The position numbers and the translations under genes were made by a program. This document shows, piece by piece, positions 27,575 through 44,051 of a stretch of 64,000 bases of DNA. The notes below the pieces were generated by a model that saw nothing but the letters and a program-made list of their open reading frames with translations, did no database searches and was not told the DNA's origin. Every line of letters starts with the position of its first letter. Positions within the stretch are counted from its first letter, which is position 1. Source of the DNA: Bombus terrestris (lineage: Eukaryota > Arthropoda > Insecta > Hymenoptera > Apidae); assembly GCF_910591885.1 (NCBI RefSeq), contig NC_063279.1, forward strand, positions 15,562,001 to 15,626,000, given 5' to 3'.

Positions 27575-27621
27575 AGTATTAACGTTATATAGTAATAACG
27601 TTATATAGTATAACGTTATAT
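27575..27621. repeat. Three aberrant 16/16/15-bp short units
   Basis: Consecutive units AGTATTAACGTTATAT, AGTAATAACGTTATAT and AGTATAACGTTATAT replace normal monomers (47 bp, register shift +2 relative to 15-bp phasing). I do not see this arrangement anywhere else in the window. Each looks like a half-monomer with a 0-1 bp change at the ACGT boundary. Confidence 0.88.
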
Positions 27622-28187
27622 AGTATTACGTTATAACGTATAACGTTATATAGTACTACGTTATAACGTATAACGTTGTATACTATTATGGTATAACGTA
27701 TAACGTTATATACTAGTACTATATATCGTGTAACGTTATATAATATTACGTTATAACGTATAACGTTATATAGTATTACGTTATAACGTATAACGTTATA
27801 TAGTATTACGTTATAACGTATAACGTTATATAGTACTACGTTATAACGTATAACGTTATATAGTACTACCTTATAACGTATAACGTTATATAGTATTACG
27901 TTATATAGTATTACGTTCTAACGTATAACGTTATATAGTATTACGTTATAACGTATAACGTTATATAGTACTACGTTATAACGTATAACGTTATATAGCA
28001 TTACGTTATAACGTACAACGTTATATACTAATACTATACAACGCGTAACGTTATATTGTATCTCGTTATAACGTATAACGTTGTATACTATTACGGTATA
28101 AGGTATAACGTTATATAGTATTACGTTATAACGTGTAACGTTATATAGTACTACGTTATAACGTATAACGTTATATAGTATTACGTT

Positions 28188-30132
28188 CTAACGTATAACG
28201 TTATATAGTATTACGTTATAACGTATAACGTTATATAGTACTACGTTATAACGTATAACGTTATATAGTATTACGTTATAACGTATAACGTTATATACTA
28301 ATACTATACAACGCGTAACGTTATATTGTATCTCGTTATAACGTATAACGTTGTATACTATTACGGTATAAGGTATAACGTTATATAGTATTACGTTATA
28401 ACGTACAACGTTATATAGTATTACGTTATAACGTATAACGTTGTATACTATTATGGTATAACGTATAACGTTATATACTAGTACTATATATCGTGTAACG
28501 TTATATAATATTACGTTATAACGTATAACGTTATATAGTATTATGTTATAACGTATAACGTTATATAGTACTACGTTATAACGTATAACGTTATATAGTA
28601 TTACGTTATAACGTATAACGTTATATAGTATTACGTTATAACGTATAACGTTGTATACTATTATGGTATAACGTATAACGTTATATACTAGTACTATATA
28701 TCGTGTAACGTTATATAATATTACGTTATAACGTATAACGTTATATAGTATTACGTTATAACGTATAACGTTATATAGTATTACGTTATAACGTATAACG
28801 TTATATAGTATTACGTTATAACGTATAACGTTATATAGTATTACGTTATAACGTATAACGTTATATAGTACTACGTTATAACGTATAACGTTATATAGTA
28901 TTACGTTATAACGTATAACGTTATATAGTACTACGTTATAACGTGTAACGTTATATAGTATTACGTTATAACGTATAACGTTGTATACTATTATGGTATA
29001 ACGTATAACGTTATATACTAGTACTATATATCGTGTAACGTTATATAATATTACGTTATAACGTAAAACTTTATATAGTATTACGTTATAACGTATAACG
29101 TTATATACTAGTACTATATATCGTGCAACGTTATATAATATTACGTTATAACGTATAACGTTATATAGTATTACGTTATATAGTATTACGTTATAACGTG
29201 TAACGTTATATAGTATTGCGTTATAACGTATAACGTTATATAGTACTACGTTATAACGTATAATGTTATATACTAGTACTATATATCGTGTAACGTTATA
29301 TAATATTACGTTATAACGTAAAACTTTATATAGTATTACGTTATAACGTATAACGTTATATACTATTACGGTATAACGTATAACGTTATATAGTATTACG
29401 TTATAACGTGTAACGTTATATAGTATTACGTTATAACGTATATCGTAGTATAGTATTACGTTATAACGTATAACGTTATATAGCATTACGTTATAACGTA
29501 CAACGGTATATACTAATACTATACAACGCGTAACGTTATATTGTATTTCGTTATAACGTATAACGTTATATAATATTACGGTATAACGTATAACGTTATA
29601 TAGTATTACGTTATAACGTATAACGTTATATAGTATTACGTTATAACGTGTAACGTTATATAGTATTACGTCATAACGTATATCGTAGTATAGTATTACG
29701 TTATAACGTATAACGTTATATAGCATTACGTTATAACGTACGACGTTATATAGTATTACGTTATAACGTATAACGTTATATAGTACTACGTTATAACGTG
29801 TAACGTTATATAGTATTACGTTATAACGTATATCGTAGTATAGTGTTACGTTATAACGTATAACGTTATATAGTACTACGTTATAACGTGTAACGTTATA
29901 TAGTATTACGTTATAACGTATAACGTTATATAGTATTACGTTATAACGTGTAACGTTATATAGTATTACGTCATAACGTATATCGTAGTATAGTATTACG
30001 TTATAACGTATAACGTTATATAGCATTACGTTATAACGTACGACGTTATATAGTATTACGTTATAACGTATAACGTTATATAGTACTACGTTATAACGTG
30101 TAACGTTATATAGTACTACGTTATAACGTGTA
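28188..30132. repeat. HOR-B core segment, copy 4
   Basis: The marker-to-marker difference of 1,944 bp is identical to copy 2, indicating that these two share the most recent common template. It differs by sparse substitutions, for example an AGTATT instead of AGCATT monomer near 28,265 and TTATAACG instead of TTATAACC near 28,825. Confidence 0.82.
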
Positions 30133-31411
30133 AAGTTATATAGTATTACGTTATAACGTATAACGTTGTATACTATTATGGTATAACGTATAACGTCAAA
30201 TACTAGTACTATATATCGTGTAACGTTATATAATATTACGTTATAACGTAAAACTTTATATAGTATTACGTTATAACGTATAACGTTATATACTAGTACT
30301 ATATATCGTGTAACGTTATATAATATTACGTTATAACGTATAACGTTATTTAGTATTACGTTATATAGTATTACGTTATAACGTGTAACGTTATATAGTA
30401 TTACGTTATAACGTATAACGTTATATAGTACTACGTTATAACGTATAACGTTATATAGTATTACGTTATAACGTGTAACGTTATATAGTATTACGTTGTA
30501 ACGTATAACGTTATATAGTATTACGTTATATAGTATTACGTTATAACGTATAACGTTATATAGTAGTACGTTATAACGTATAACGTTATATACTATTTCG
30601 GTATAACGTATAACGTTATACAGTATTGCGTTATAACGAATAACGTTGTATACTAATACTATACAACGCGTAACGTTATATTGTATCTCGTTATAACGTA
30701 TAACGTTGTATACTATTACGGTATAAGGTATAACGTTATATAGTATTACGTTATAACGTGTAACGTTATATAGTATTACGTTATAACGTATAACGTTATA
30801 TAGTACTACGTTATAACGTATAACGTTGTATACTATTATGGTATAACGTATAACGTTATATACTAGTACTATATATCGTGTAACGTTATATAATATTACG
30901 TTATAACGTATAACGTTATATAATATTACGTTATAACGTATAACGTTATATAGTATTACGTTATAACGTATAACGTTATATAGTACTACGTTATAACGTA
31001 TAACGTTATATAGTACTACCTTATAACGTATAACGTTATATAGTATTACGTTATATAGTATTACGTTATAACGTATAACGCTATATAGTAGTACGTTATA
31101 ACGTATAACGTTATATACTATTTCGGTATAACGTATAACGTTATACAGTATTGCGTTATAACGTATAACGTTGTATACTAATACTATACAACGCGTAACG
31201 TTATATTGTATCTCGTTATAACGTATAACGTTGTATACTATTACGGTATAAGGTATAACGTTATATAGTATTACGTTATAACGTGTAACGTTATATAGTA
31301 CTACGTTATAACGTATAACGTTATATAGTATTACGTTCTAACGTATAACGTTATATAGTATTACGTTATAACGTATAACGTTATATAGTACTACGTTATA
31401 ACGTATAACGT

Positions 31412-31421
31412 GATATATAGC
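31412..31421. repeat. 2-bp insertion allele, site 3
   Basis: The third copy of the GTGATATATAGC allele, 7,534 bp from site 2. It shifts the register from 7/22 to 9/24 modulo 30. The allele is absent from later HOR-B copies (36,035, 38,600 and 55,603), so it marks a sub-lineage. Confidence 0.88.
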
Positions 31422-32854
31422 ATTACGTTATAACGTACAACGTTATATACTAATACTATACAACGCGTAACGTTATATTGTATCTCGTTATAACGTATAA
31501 CGTTGTATACTATTACGGTATAAGGTATAACGTTATATAGTATTACGTTATAACGTACAACGTTATATAGTATTACGTTATAACGTATAACGTTGTATAC
31601 TATTATGGTATAACGTATAACGTTATATACTAGTACTATATATCGTGTAACGTTATATAATATTACGTTATAACGTATAACGTTATATAGTATTACGTTA
31701 TAACGTATAACGTTATATAGTACTACGTTATAACGTATAACGTTATATAGTATTACGTTATAACGTATAACGTTATATAGTATTACGTTATAACGTATAA
31801 CGTTGTATACTATTATGGTATAACGTATAACGTTATATACTAGTACTATATATCGTGTAACGTTATATAATATTACGTTATAACGTATAACGTTATATAG
31901 TATTACGTTATAACGTATAACGTTATATAGTATTACGTTATAACGTATAACGTTATATAGTATTACGTTATAACCTATAACGTTATATAGTATTACGTTA
32001 TAACGTATAACGTTATATAGTACTACGTTATAACGTATAACGTTATATAGTATTACGTTATAACGTATAACGTTATATAGTACTACGTTATAACGTGTAA
32101 CGTTATATAGTATTACGTTATAACGTATAACGTTGTATACTATTATGGTATAACGTATAACGTTATATACTAGTACTATATATCGTGTAACGTTATATAG
32201 TATTGCGTTATAACGTATAACGTTATATAGTACTACGTTATAACGTATAATGTTATATACTAGTACTATATATCGTGTAACGTTATATAATATTACGTTA
32301 TAACGTAAAACTTTATATAGTACTACGTTATAACGTATAACGTTGTATACTATTATGGTATAACGTATAACGTTATATACTAGTACTATATATCGTGTAA
32401 CGTTATATAATATTACGTTATAACGTATAACGTTATATAATATTACGTTATAACGTATAACGTTATATAGTATTACGTTATAACGTATAACGTTATATAG
32501 TACTACGTTATAACGTATAACGTTATATAGTACTACCTTATAACGTATAACGTTATATAGTATTACGTTATATAGTATTACGTTATAACGTATAACGTTA
32601 TATAGTAGTACGTTATAACGTATAACGTTATATACTATTTCGGTATAACGTATAACGTTATACAGTATTGCGTTATAACGTATAACGTTGTATACTAATA
32701 CTATACAACGCGTAACGTTATATTGTATCTCGTTATAACGTATAACGTTGTATACTATTACGGTATAAGGTATAACGTTATATAGTATTACGTTATAACG
32801 TGTAACGTTATATAGTACTACGTTATAACGTATAACGTTATATAGTATTACGTT

Positions 32855-34829
32855 CTAACGTATAACGTTATATAGTATTACGTTATAACGTATAACGTTA
32901 TATAGTACTACGTTATAACGTATAACGTTATATAGCATTACGTTATAACGTACAACGTTATATACTAATACTATACAACGCGTAACGTTATATTGTATCT
33001 CGTTATAACGTATAACGTTGTATACTATTACGGTATAAGGTATAACGTTATATAGTATTACGTTATAACGTACAACGTTATATAGTATTACGTTATAACG
33101 TATAACGTTGTATACTATTATGGTATAACGTATAACGTTATATACTAGTACTATATATCGTGTAACGTTATATAATATTACGTTATAACGTATAACGTTA
33201 TATAGTATTATGTTATAACGTATAACGTTATATAGTACTACGTTATAACGTATAACGTTATATAGTATTACGTTATAACGTATAACGTTATATAGTATTA
33301 CGTTATAACGTATAACGTTGTATACTATTATGGTATAACGTATAACGTTATATACTAGTACTATATATCGTGTAACGTTATATAATATTACGTTATAACG
33401 TATAACGCTATATAGTATTACGTTATAACGTATAACGTTATATAGTATTACGTTATAACGTATAACGTTATATAGTATTACGTTATAACCTATAACGTTA
33501 TATAGTATTACGTTATAACGTATAACGTTATATAGTACTACGTTATAACGTATAACGTTATATAGTATTACGTTATAACGTATAACGTTATATAGTACTA
33601 CGTTATAACGTGTAACGTTATATAGTATTACGTTATAACGTATAACGTTGTATACTATTATGGTATAACGTATAACGTTATATACTAGTACTATATATCG
33701 TGTAACGTTATATAATATTACGTTATAACGTAAAACTTTATATAGTATTACGTTATAACGTATAACGTTATATACTAGTACTATATATCGTGCAACGTTA
33801 TATAATATTACGTTATAACGTATAACGTTATATAGTATTACGTTATATAGTATTACGTTATAACGTGTAACGTTATATAGTATTGCGTTATAACGTATAT
33901 CGTAGTATAGTATTACGTTATAACGTATAACGTTATATAGCATTACGTTATAACGTACAACGGTATATACTAATACTATACAACGCGTAACGTTATATTG
34001 TATTTCGTTATAACGTATAACGTTATATAATATTACGGTATAACGTATAACGTCATATAGTATTACGTTATAACGTGTAACGTTATATAGTATTACGTCA
34101 TAACGTATATCGTAGTATAGTATTACGTTATAACGTATAACGTTATATAGCATTACGTTATAACGTACGACGTTATATAGTATTACGTTATAACGTATAA
34201 CGTTATATAGTACTACGTTATAACGTGTAACGTTATATAGTATTACGTTATAACGTATATCGTAGTATAGTATTACGTTATAACGTATAACGTTATATAG
34301 TACTACGTTATAACGTGTAACGTTATATAGTATTACGTTATAACGTATAACGTTATATAGTATTACGTTATAACGTGTAACGTTATATAGTATTACGTCA
34401 TAACGTATATCGTAGTATAGTATTACGTTATAACGTATAACGTTATATAGCATTACGTTATAACGTATAACGTTATATAGTACTACGTTATAACGTGTAA
34501 CGTTATATAGTATTACGTTATAACGTATATCGTAGTATAGTATTACGTTATAACGTATAACGTTATATAGTACTACGTTATAACGTGTAACGTTATATAG
34601 TATTACGTTATAACGTATAACGTTATATAGTATTACGTTATAACGTGTAACGTTATATAGTATTACGTCATAACGTATATCGTAGTATAGTATTACGTTA
34701 TAACGTATAACGTTATATAGCATTACGTTATAACGTACGACGTTATATAGTATTACGTTATAACGTATAACGTTATATAGTACTACGTTATAACGTGTAA
34801 CGTTATATAGTACTACGTTATAACGTGTA
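32855..34829. repeat. HOR-B core segment, copy 5
   Basis: Marker-to-marker difference 1,974 bp. It lacks a 210-bp (seven-monomer) block that other copies carry between the half-monomer and the TATCGTAGTATAG monomer. The deletion junction is near 33,895, where TTGCGTTATAACG runs into TATATCGTAG. The 52,982 copy resembles this one but retains the 210 bp. Confidence 0.82.
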
Positions 34830-36034
34830 AAGTTATATAGTATTACGTTATAACGTATAACGTTGTATACTATTATGGTATAACGTATAACGTTAAATAC
34901 TAGTACTATATATCGTGTAACGTTATATAATATTACGTTATAACGTAAAACTTTATATAGTATTACGTTATAACGTATAACGTTATATACTAGTACTATA
35001 TATCGTGTAACGTTATATAATATTACGTTATAACGTATAACGTTATTTAGTATTACGTTATATAGTATTACGTTATAACGTGTAACGTTATATAGTATTA
35101 CGTTATAACGTATAACGTTATATAGTACTACGTTATAACGTATAACGTTATATAGTATTACGTTATAACGTGTAACGTTATATAGTATTACGTTGTAACG
35201 TATAACGTTATATAGTATTACGTTATATAGTATTACGTTATAACGTATAACGTTATATAGTAGTACGTTATAACGTATAACGTTATATACTATTTCGGTA
35301 TAACGTATAACGTTATACAGTATTGCGTTATAACGAATAACGTTGTATACTAATACTATACAACGCGTAACGTTATATTGTATCTCGTTATAACGTATAA
35401 CGTTGTATACTATTACGGTATAAGGTATAACGTTATATAGTATTACGTTATAACGTGTAACGTTATATAGTATTACGTTATAACGTATAACGTTATATAG
35501 TACTACGTTATAACGTATAACGTTGTATACTATTATGGTATAACGTATAACGTTATATACTAGTACTATATATCGTGTAACGTTATATAATATTACGTTA
35601 TAACGTATAACGTTATATAATATTACGTTATAACGTATAACGTTATATAGTATTACGTTATAACGTATAACGTTATATAGTACTACGTTATAACGTATAA
35701 CGTTATATAGTACTACCTTATAACGTATAACGTTATATAGTATTACGTTATATAGTATTACGTTATAACGTATAACGTTATATAGTAGTACGTTATAACG
35801 TATAGCGTTATATACTATTTCGGTATAACGTATAACGTTATACAGTATTGCGTTATAACGTATAACGTTGTATACTAATACTATACAACGCGTAACGTTA
35901 TATTGTATCTCGTTATAACGTATAACGTTGTATACTATTACGGTATAAGGTATAACGTTATATAGTATTACGTTATAACGTGTAACGTTATATAGTACTA
36001 CGTTATAACGTATAACGTTATATAGTATTACGTT

Positions 36035-37394
36035 CTAACGTATAACGTTATATAGTATTACGTTATAACGCATAACGTTATATAGTACTACGTTATAACG
36101 TATAACGTTATATAGCATTACGTTATAACGTACAACGTTATATACTAATACTATACAACGCGTAACGTTATATTGTATCTCGTTATAACGTATAACGTTG
36201 TATACTATTACGGTATAAGGTATAACGTTATATAGTATTACGTTATAACGTACAACGTTATATAGTATTACGTTATAACGTATAACGTTGTATACTATTA
36301 TGGTATAACGTATAACGTTATATACTAGTACTATATATCGTGTAACGTTATATAATATTACGTTATAACGTATAACGTTATATAGTATTACGTTATAACG
36401 TATAACGTTATATAGTACTACGTTATAACGTATAACGTTATATAGTATTACGTTATAACGTATAACGTTATATAGTATTACGTTATAACGTATAACGTTG
36501 TATACTATTATGGTATAACGTATAACGTTATATACTAGTACTATATATCGTGTAACGTTATATAATATTACGTTATAACGTATAACGTTATATAGTATTA
36601 CGTTATAACGTATAACGTTATATAGTATTACGTTATAACGTATAACGTTATATAGTATTACGTTATAACCTATAACGTTATATAGTATTACGTTATAACG
36701 TATAACGTTATATAGTACTACGTTATAACGTATAACGTTATATAGTATTACGTTATAACGTATAACGTTATATAGTACTACGTTATAACGTGTAACGTTA
36801 TATAGTATTACGTTATAACGTATATCGTAGTATAGTATTACGTTATAACGTATAACGTTATATAGTACTACGTTATAACGTGTAACGTTATATAGTATTA
36901 CGTTATAACGTATAACGTTATATAGTATTACGTTATAACGTGTAACGTTATATAGTATTACGTCATAACGTATATCGTAGTATAGTATTACGTTATAACG
37001 TATAACGTTATATAGCATTACGTTATAACGTATAACGTTATATAGTACTACGTTATAACGTGTAACGTTATATAGTATTACGTTATAACGTATATCGTAG
37101 TATAGTATTACGTTATAACGTATAACGTTATATAGTACTACGTTATAACGTGTAACGTTATATAGTATTACGTTATAACGTATAACGTTATATAGTATTA
37201 CGTTATAACGTGTAACGTTATATAGTATTACGTCATAACGTATATCGTAGTATAGTATTACGTTATAACGTATAACGTTATATAGCATTACGTTATAACG
37301 TACGACGTTATATAGTATTACGTTATAACGTATAACGTTATATAGTACTACGTTATAACGTGTAACGTTATATAGTACTACGTTATAACGTGTA
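36035..37394. repeat. HOR-B core segment, copy 6 (shortest)
   Basis: Marker-to-marker difference 1,359 bp. The whole GTAAAACTTT/half-monomer section is missing: AGTACT with GTGTAACG near 36,775 passes directly into TATCGTAGTATAG near 36,825. Confidence 0.82.
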
Positions 37395-38599
37395 AAGTTA
37401 TATAGTATTACGTTATAACGTATAACGTTGTATACTATTATGGTATAACGTATAACGTTAAATACTAGTACTATATATCGTGTAACGTTATATAATATTA
37501 CGTTATAACGTAAAACTTTATATAGTATTACGTTATAACGTATAACGTTATATACTAGTACTATATATCGTGTAACGTTATATAATATTACGTTATAACG
37601 TATAACGTTATTTAGTATTACGTTATATAGTATTACGTTATAACGTGTAACGTTATATAGTATTACGTTATAACGTATAACGTTATATAGTACTACGTTA
37701 TAACGTATAACGTTATATAGTATTACGTTATAACGTGTAACGTTATATAGTATTACGTTGTAACGTATAACGTTATATAGTATTACGTTATATAGTATTA
37801 CGTTATAACGTATAACGTTATATAGTAGTACGTTATAACGTATAACGTTATATACTATTTCGGTATAACGTATAACGTTATACAGTATTGCGTTATAACG
37901 AATAACGTTGTATACTAATACTATACAACGCGTAACGTTATATTGTATCTCGTTATAACGTATAACGTTGTATACTATTACGGTATAAGGTATAACGTTA
38001 TATAGTATTACGTTATAACGTGTAACGTTATATAGTATTACGTTATAACGTATAACGTTATATAGTACTACGTTATAACGTATAACGTTGTATACTATTA
38101 TGGTATAACGTATAACGTTATATACTAGTACTATATATCGTGTAACGTTATATAATATTACGTTATAACGTATAACGTTATATAATATTACGTTATAACG
38201 TATAACGTTATATAGTATTACGTTATAACGTATAACGTTATATAGTACTACGTTATAACGTATAACGTTATATAGTACTACCTTATAACGTATAACGTTA
38301 TATAGTATTACGTTATATAGTATTACGTTATAACGTATAACGTTATATAGTAGTACGTTATAACGTATAGCGTTATATACTATTTCGGTATAACGTATAA
38401 CGTTATACAGTATTGCGTTATAACGTATAACGTTGTATACTAATACTATACAACGCGTAACGTTATATTGTATCTCGTTATAACGTATAACGTTGTATAC
38501 TATTACGGTATAAGGTATAACGTTATATAGTATTACGTTATAACGTGTAACGTTATATAGTACTACGTTATAACGTATAACGTTATATAGTATTACGTT

Positions 38600-40229
38600 C
38601 TAACGTATAACGTTATATAGTATTACGTTATAACGCATAACGTTATATAGTACTACGTTATAACGTATAACGTTATATAGCATTACGTTATAACGTACAA
38701 CGTTATATACTAATACTATACAACGCGTAACGTTATATTGTATCTCGTTATAACGTATAACGTTGTATACTATTACGGTATAAGGTATAACGTTATATAG
38801 TATTACGTTATAACGTACAACGTTATATAGTATTACGTTATAACGTATAACGTTGTATACTATTATGGTATAACGTATAACGTTATATACTAGTACTATA
38901 TATCGTGTAACGTTATATAATATTACGTTATAACGTATAACGTTATATAGTATTACGTTATAACGTATAACGTTATATAGTACTACGTTATAACGTATAA
39001 CGTTATATAGTATTACGTTATAACGTATAACGTTATATAGTATTACGTTATAACGTATAACGTTGTATACTATTATGGTATAACGTATAACGTTATATAC
39101 TAGTACTATATATCGTGTAACGTTATATAATATTACGTTATAACGTATAACGTTATATAGTATTACGTTATAACGTATAACGTTATATAGTATTACGTTA
39201 TAACGTATAACGTTATATAGTATTACGTTATAACCTATAACGTTATATAGTATTACGTTATAACGTATAACGTTATATAGTACTACGTTATAACGTATAA
39301 CGTTATATAGTATTACGTTATAACGTATAACGTTATATAGTACTACGTTATAACGTGTAACGTTATATAGTATTACGTTATAACGTATAACGTTGTATAC
39401 TATTATGGTATAACGTATAACGTTATATACTAGTACTATATATCGTGTAACGTTATATAATATTACGTTATAACGTAAAACTTTATATAGTATTACGTTA
39501 TAACGTATAACGTTATATAGTATTACGTTATAACGTATATCGTAGTATAGTATTACGTTATAACGTATAACGTTATATAGCATTACGTTATAACGTACAA
39601 CGGTATATACTAATACTATACAACGCGTAACGTTATATTGTATTTCGTTATAACGTATAACGTTATATAATATTACGGTATAACGTATAACGTTATATAG
39701 TATTACGTTATAACGTATAACGTTATATAGTATTACGTTATAACGTGTAACGTTATATAGTATTACGTCATAACGTATATCGTAGTATAGTATTACGTTA
39801 TAACGTATAACGTTATATAGCATTACGTTATAACGTACGACGTTATATAGTATTACGTTATAACGTATAACGTTATATAGTACTACGTTATAACGTGTAA
39901 CGTTATATAGTATTACGTTATAACGTATATCGTAGTATAGTATTACGTTATAACGTATAACGTTATATAGTACTACGTTATAACGTGTAACGTTATATAG
40001 TATTACGTTATAACGTATAACGTTATATAGTATTACGTTATAACGTGTAACGTTATATAGTATTACGTCATAACGTATATCGTAGTATAGTATTACGTTA
40101 TAACGTATAACGTTATATAGCATTACGTTATAACGTACGACGTTATATAGTATTACGTTATAACGTATAACGTTATATAGTACTACGTTATAACGTGTAA
40201 CGTTATATAGTACTACGTTATAACGTGTA
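38600..40229. repeat. HOR-B core segment, copy 7
   Basis: Marker-to-marker difference 1,629 bp. This copy is the left part of the large duplication. Its counterpart starts at 55,603, 210 bp shorter because seven monomers between about 38,911 and 39,121 are absent there. Confidence 0.82.
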
Positions 40230-43200
40230 AAGTTATATAGTATTACGTTATAACGTATAACGTTGTATACTATTATGGTATAACGTATAACGTTAAATAC
40301 TAGTACTATATATCGTGTAACGTTATATAATATTACGTTATAACGTAAAACTTTATATAGTATTACGTTATAACGTATAACGTTATATACTAGTACTATA
40401 TATCGTGTAACGTTATATAATATTACGTTATAACGTATAACGTTATATAGTATTACGTTATATAGTATTACGTTATAACGTGTAACGTTATATAGTATTA
40501 CGTTATAACGTATAACGTTATATAGTACTACGTTATAACGTGTAACGTTATATAGTATTACGTTATAACGTATAACGTTGTATACTATTATGGTATAACG
40601 TATAACGTCATATACTAGTACTATATATCGTGTAACGTTATATAATATTACGTTATAACGTAAAACTTTATATAGTATTACGTTATAACGTATAACGTTA
40701 TATACTAGTACTATATATCGTGTAACGTTATATAATATTACGTTATAACGTATAACGTTATATAGTATTACGTTATAACGTGTAACGTTATATAGTATTG
40801 CGTTATAACGTATAACGTTATATAGTACTACGTTATAACGTATAACGTTGTATACTATTATGGTATAACGTATAACGTTATATACTAGTACTATATATCG
40901 TGTAACGTTATATAATATTACGTTATAACGTAAAACTTTATATAGTATTACGTTATAACGTATAACGTTATATACTATTACGGTATAACGTATAACGTTA
41001 TATAGTATTACGTTATAACGTATAACGTTACATAGTATTACGTTATAACGTATAACGTTATACAGTATGACGTTATAACTTATAACGTTATATAGTATTA
41101 CGCTATTACGTATAACGTTATATAGTATTACGTTATAACGTGTAACGTTCTATAGTATTACGTTATAACGTATATCGTAGTATAGTATTACGTTATAACG
41201 TATAACGTTATATAGCATTACGTTATAACGTACAACGGTATATACTAATACTATACAACGCGTAACGTTATATTGTATTTCGTTATAACGTATAACGTTA
41301 TATAATATTACGGTATAACGTATAACGTTATATAGTATTACGTTATAACGTATAACGTTATACAGTATTACGTTATAACTTATAACGTTATACAGTATTA
41401 CGTTATAACGTATAACGTTATATAGTATTACGTTATAACGTGTAACGTTATATAGTATTACGTTATAACGTATAACGTTGTATACTATTATGGTATAACG
41501 TATAACGTTATATACTAGTACTATATATCGTGTAACGTTATATAATATTACGTTATAACGTAAAACGTTATATAGTATTACGTTATAACGTATAACGTTA
41601 TATAGTATTACGTTATAACGTATAACGTTATATACTATTACGGCATAACGCATAACGTTATATGGTATTACATTATAACGTATAACATTATAAACTATTA
41701 CGGTAGAACATATAACGTTATATAGTATTGCGGGATAACGTAAAACGTTATATAGTATCTCGTTATAACGTATAACGTTGTATACTATTACGGTATAAGG
41801 TATAACGTTATATAGTATTACGTTATAACGTGTAACGTTATACAGTATTACGTTATAACTTATAACGTTATATAGTATTACGCTATTACGTATAACGTTA
41901 TATAGTATTACGTTATAACGTATAACGTTATATAGTACTACGTTATAACGTGTAACGTTATATAGTACTACGTTATAACGTGTAACGTTATATAGTATTA
42001 CGTTATAACGTATAACGTTATATAGTATTACGTTATAACGTGTAACGTTATATAGTATTACGTCATAACGTATATCGTAGTATAGTATTACGTTATAACG
42101 TATAACGTTATATAGCATTACGTTATAACGTACGACGTTATATAGTATTACGTTATAACGTATAACGTTATATAGTACTACGTTATAACGTGTAACGTTA
42201 TATAGTATTACGTTATAACGCATAACGTTGTATACTATTATGTTATAACGTATAACGTTATATAGTACTACGTGATAACGTATAACGTTATATAGTATTA
42301 CGTTATATAGTATTACGTTATAACGTGTAACGTTATATAGTATTACGTTATAACGTATAACGTTATATAATTTTACGGTATAACGTATAACGTTATATGG
42401 TATTACGTTATAACGTATAACGTTATACAGTATTACGTTATAACTTATAACGTTATATAGTATTGCGTTATAACGTAAAACGTTGTATACTATTATGGTA
42501 TAACGTACAACGTTATATACTAGTACTATATATCGTGTAACGTTATATAATATTACGTTATAACGTAAAACGTTATATAGTATTACGTTATAACGTATAA
42601 CGTTATATACTATTACGGCATAACGTTTAACGTTATATAGTATTACATTATAACGTATAACATTATAAACTATTACGGTAGAACATATAACGTTATATAG
42701 TATTGCGTTATAACGTAAAACGTTATACAGTATCTCGTTATAACGTATAACGTTGTATACTATTACGGTATAAGGTATAACGTTATATAGTATTACGTTA
42801 TAACGTATAACGTTATATACTATGACAGTATAACGTATAACGTTATATTGTATTACGTTATAACGTATAACGTTGTATACTATTACGGTATAAGGTATAA
42901 CGTTATATAGTATTACGTTATAACGTACAACGTTATATAGTATTACGTTATAACGTATGACGTTATATAGTATTACGTTATCACGTATGACGTTATATAG
43001 TATTACGTTATAACGTATAACGTTATATAGTACTACGTTATAACGTGTAACGTTATATAGTATTACGTTATAACGTATAACGTTGTATACTATTATGCTA
43101 TATCGTATAACGTTATATACTAGTACTATATATCGTGTAACGTTATATAATATTACGTTATAACGTAAAACTTCATATAGTATTACATTATAACGTATAA

Positions 43201-44039
43201 CGTTATATACTATTACGGTATAACGTATAACGTTATATAGTATTACGTTATAACGTATAACGTTATACAGTATGACGTTATAACTTATAACGTTATATAG
43301 TACTACGCTATAACGTGTAAAGTTATATAGTATTACGTTATAACGTATAACGATGTATTCTATTATGGTATAACGTATAACGTTATATACTACTACTATA
43401 TATCGTGTAACGTTATATAATATTACGTTATAACGTAAAACTTTATATAGTATTACGTTATAACGTATAACGTTATATACTAGTACTATATATCGTGTAA
43501 CGTTATATAATATTACGTTATAACGTATAACGTTATTTAGTATTACGTTATATAGTATTACGTTATAACGTGTAACGTTATATAGTATTACGTTATAACG
43601 TATAACGTTATATAGTATTACGTTATAACGTATAACGTTGTATACTATTATGGTATAACGTATAACGTTATATACTAGTAGTATATATCGTGTAACGTTA
43701 TATAATAATACGTTATAACGTAAAACTTTATATAGTATTACGTTATAACGTATAACGTTATATAGTATTACGTTATAACGTATAACGTTATATAGTATTA
43801 CGTTATAACGTATAACGTTGTATAGTACTACGTTATAACGTATAACATTATAAACTATTACGGTAGAACGTATAACGTTATATAGTATTGCGTTATAACG
43901 TATAACGTTGTATAATATTACGGTAAAACGTATAACGTTATATAGTATTGCGTTATAACGTACGACGTTATAGAGTATTACGTTATAACGTATAACGTTA
44001 TATACTATTTCGGTATAACGTATAACGTTATATAGTATT

Positions 44040-44051
44040 ATATTTTTATAT
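44040..44051. repeat. 12-bp T-rich insertion in monomer, copy a
   Basis: A 42-bp monomer: ATATTTTTATAT is inserted after AGTATT and the rest of the monomer continues as ACATTATAACG. The register moves from 24 to 6 modulo 30. It contains the only T5 run I noticed in an otherwise T-run-poor array. Confidence 0.88.

Larger units (their letters stand above)
13561..40980. repeat. Satellite domain 4: HOR-B family
   Basis: The largest homogenised stretch. Copies share an ordered set of markers on the forward strand: TTCTAACG (a single A-to-C change), AGCATTACG with GTACAACG, ACTAATACTATACAACGCG, TTGTATCTCG, GTAAAACTTTATATAG, TATCGTAGTATAG, and GTGTAAAGTTATATAG. The last marker falls at 16,581, 22,583, 27,340, 30,132, 34,829, 37,394 and 40,229. 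Units differ by gain or loss of blocks of 15 or 30 bp. No gene is visible. All reverse-strand open frames here start at an AGCATT variant and stop at the TTCTAAC variant. Confidence 0.88.

Noticed and set aside
27575..27621. Transposon insertion scar or target-site duplication
   Set aside because: No terminal inverted repeats, foreign sequence or flanking duplication are present. The units are shortened satellite monomers.
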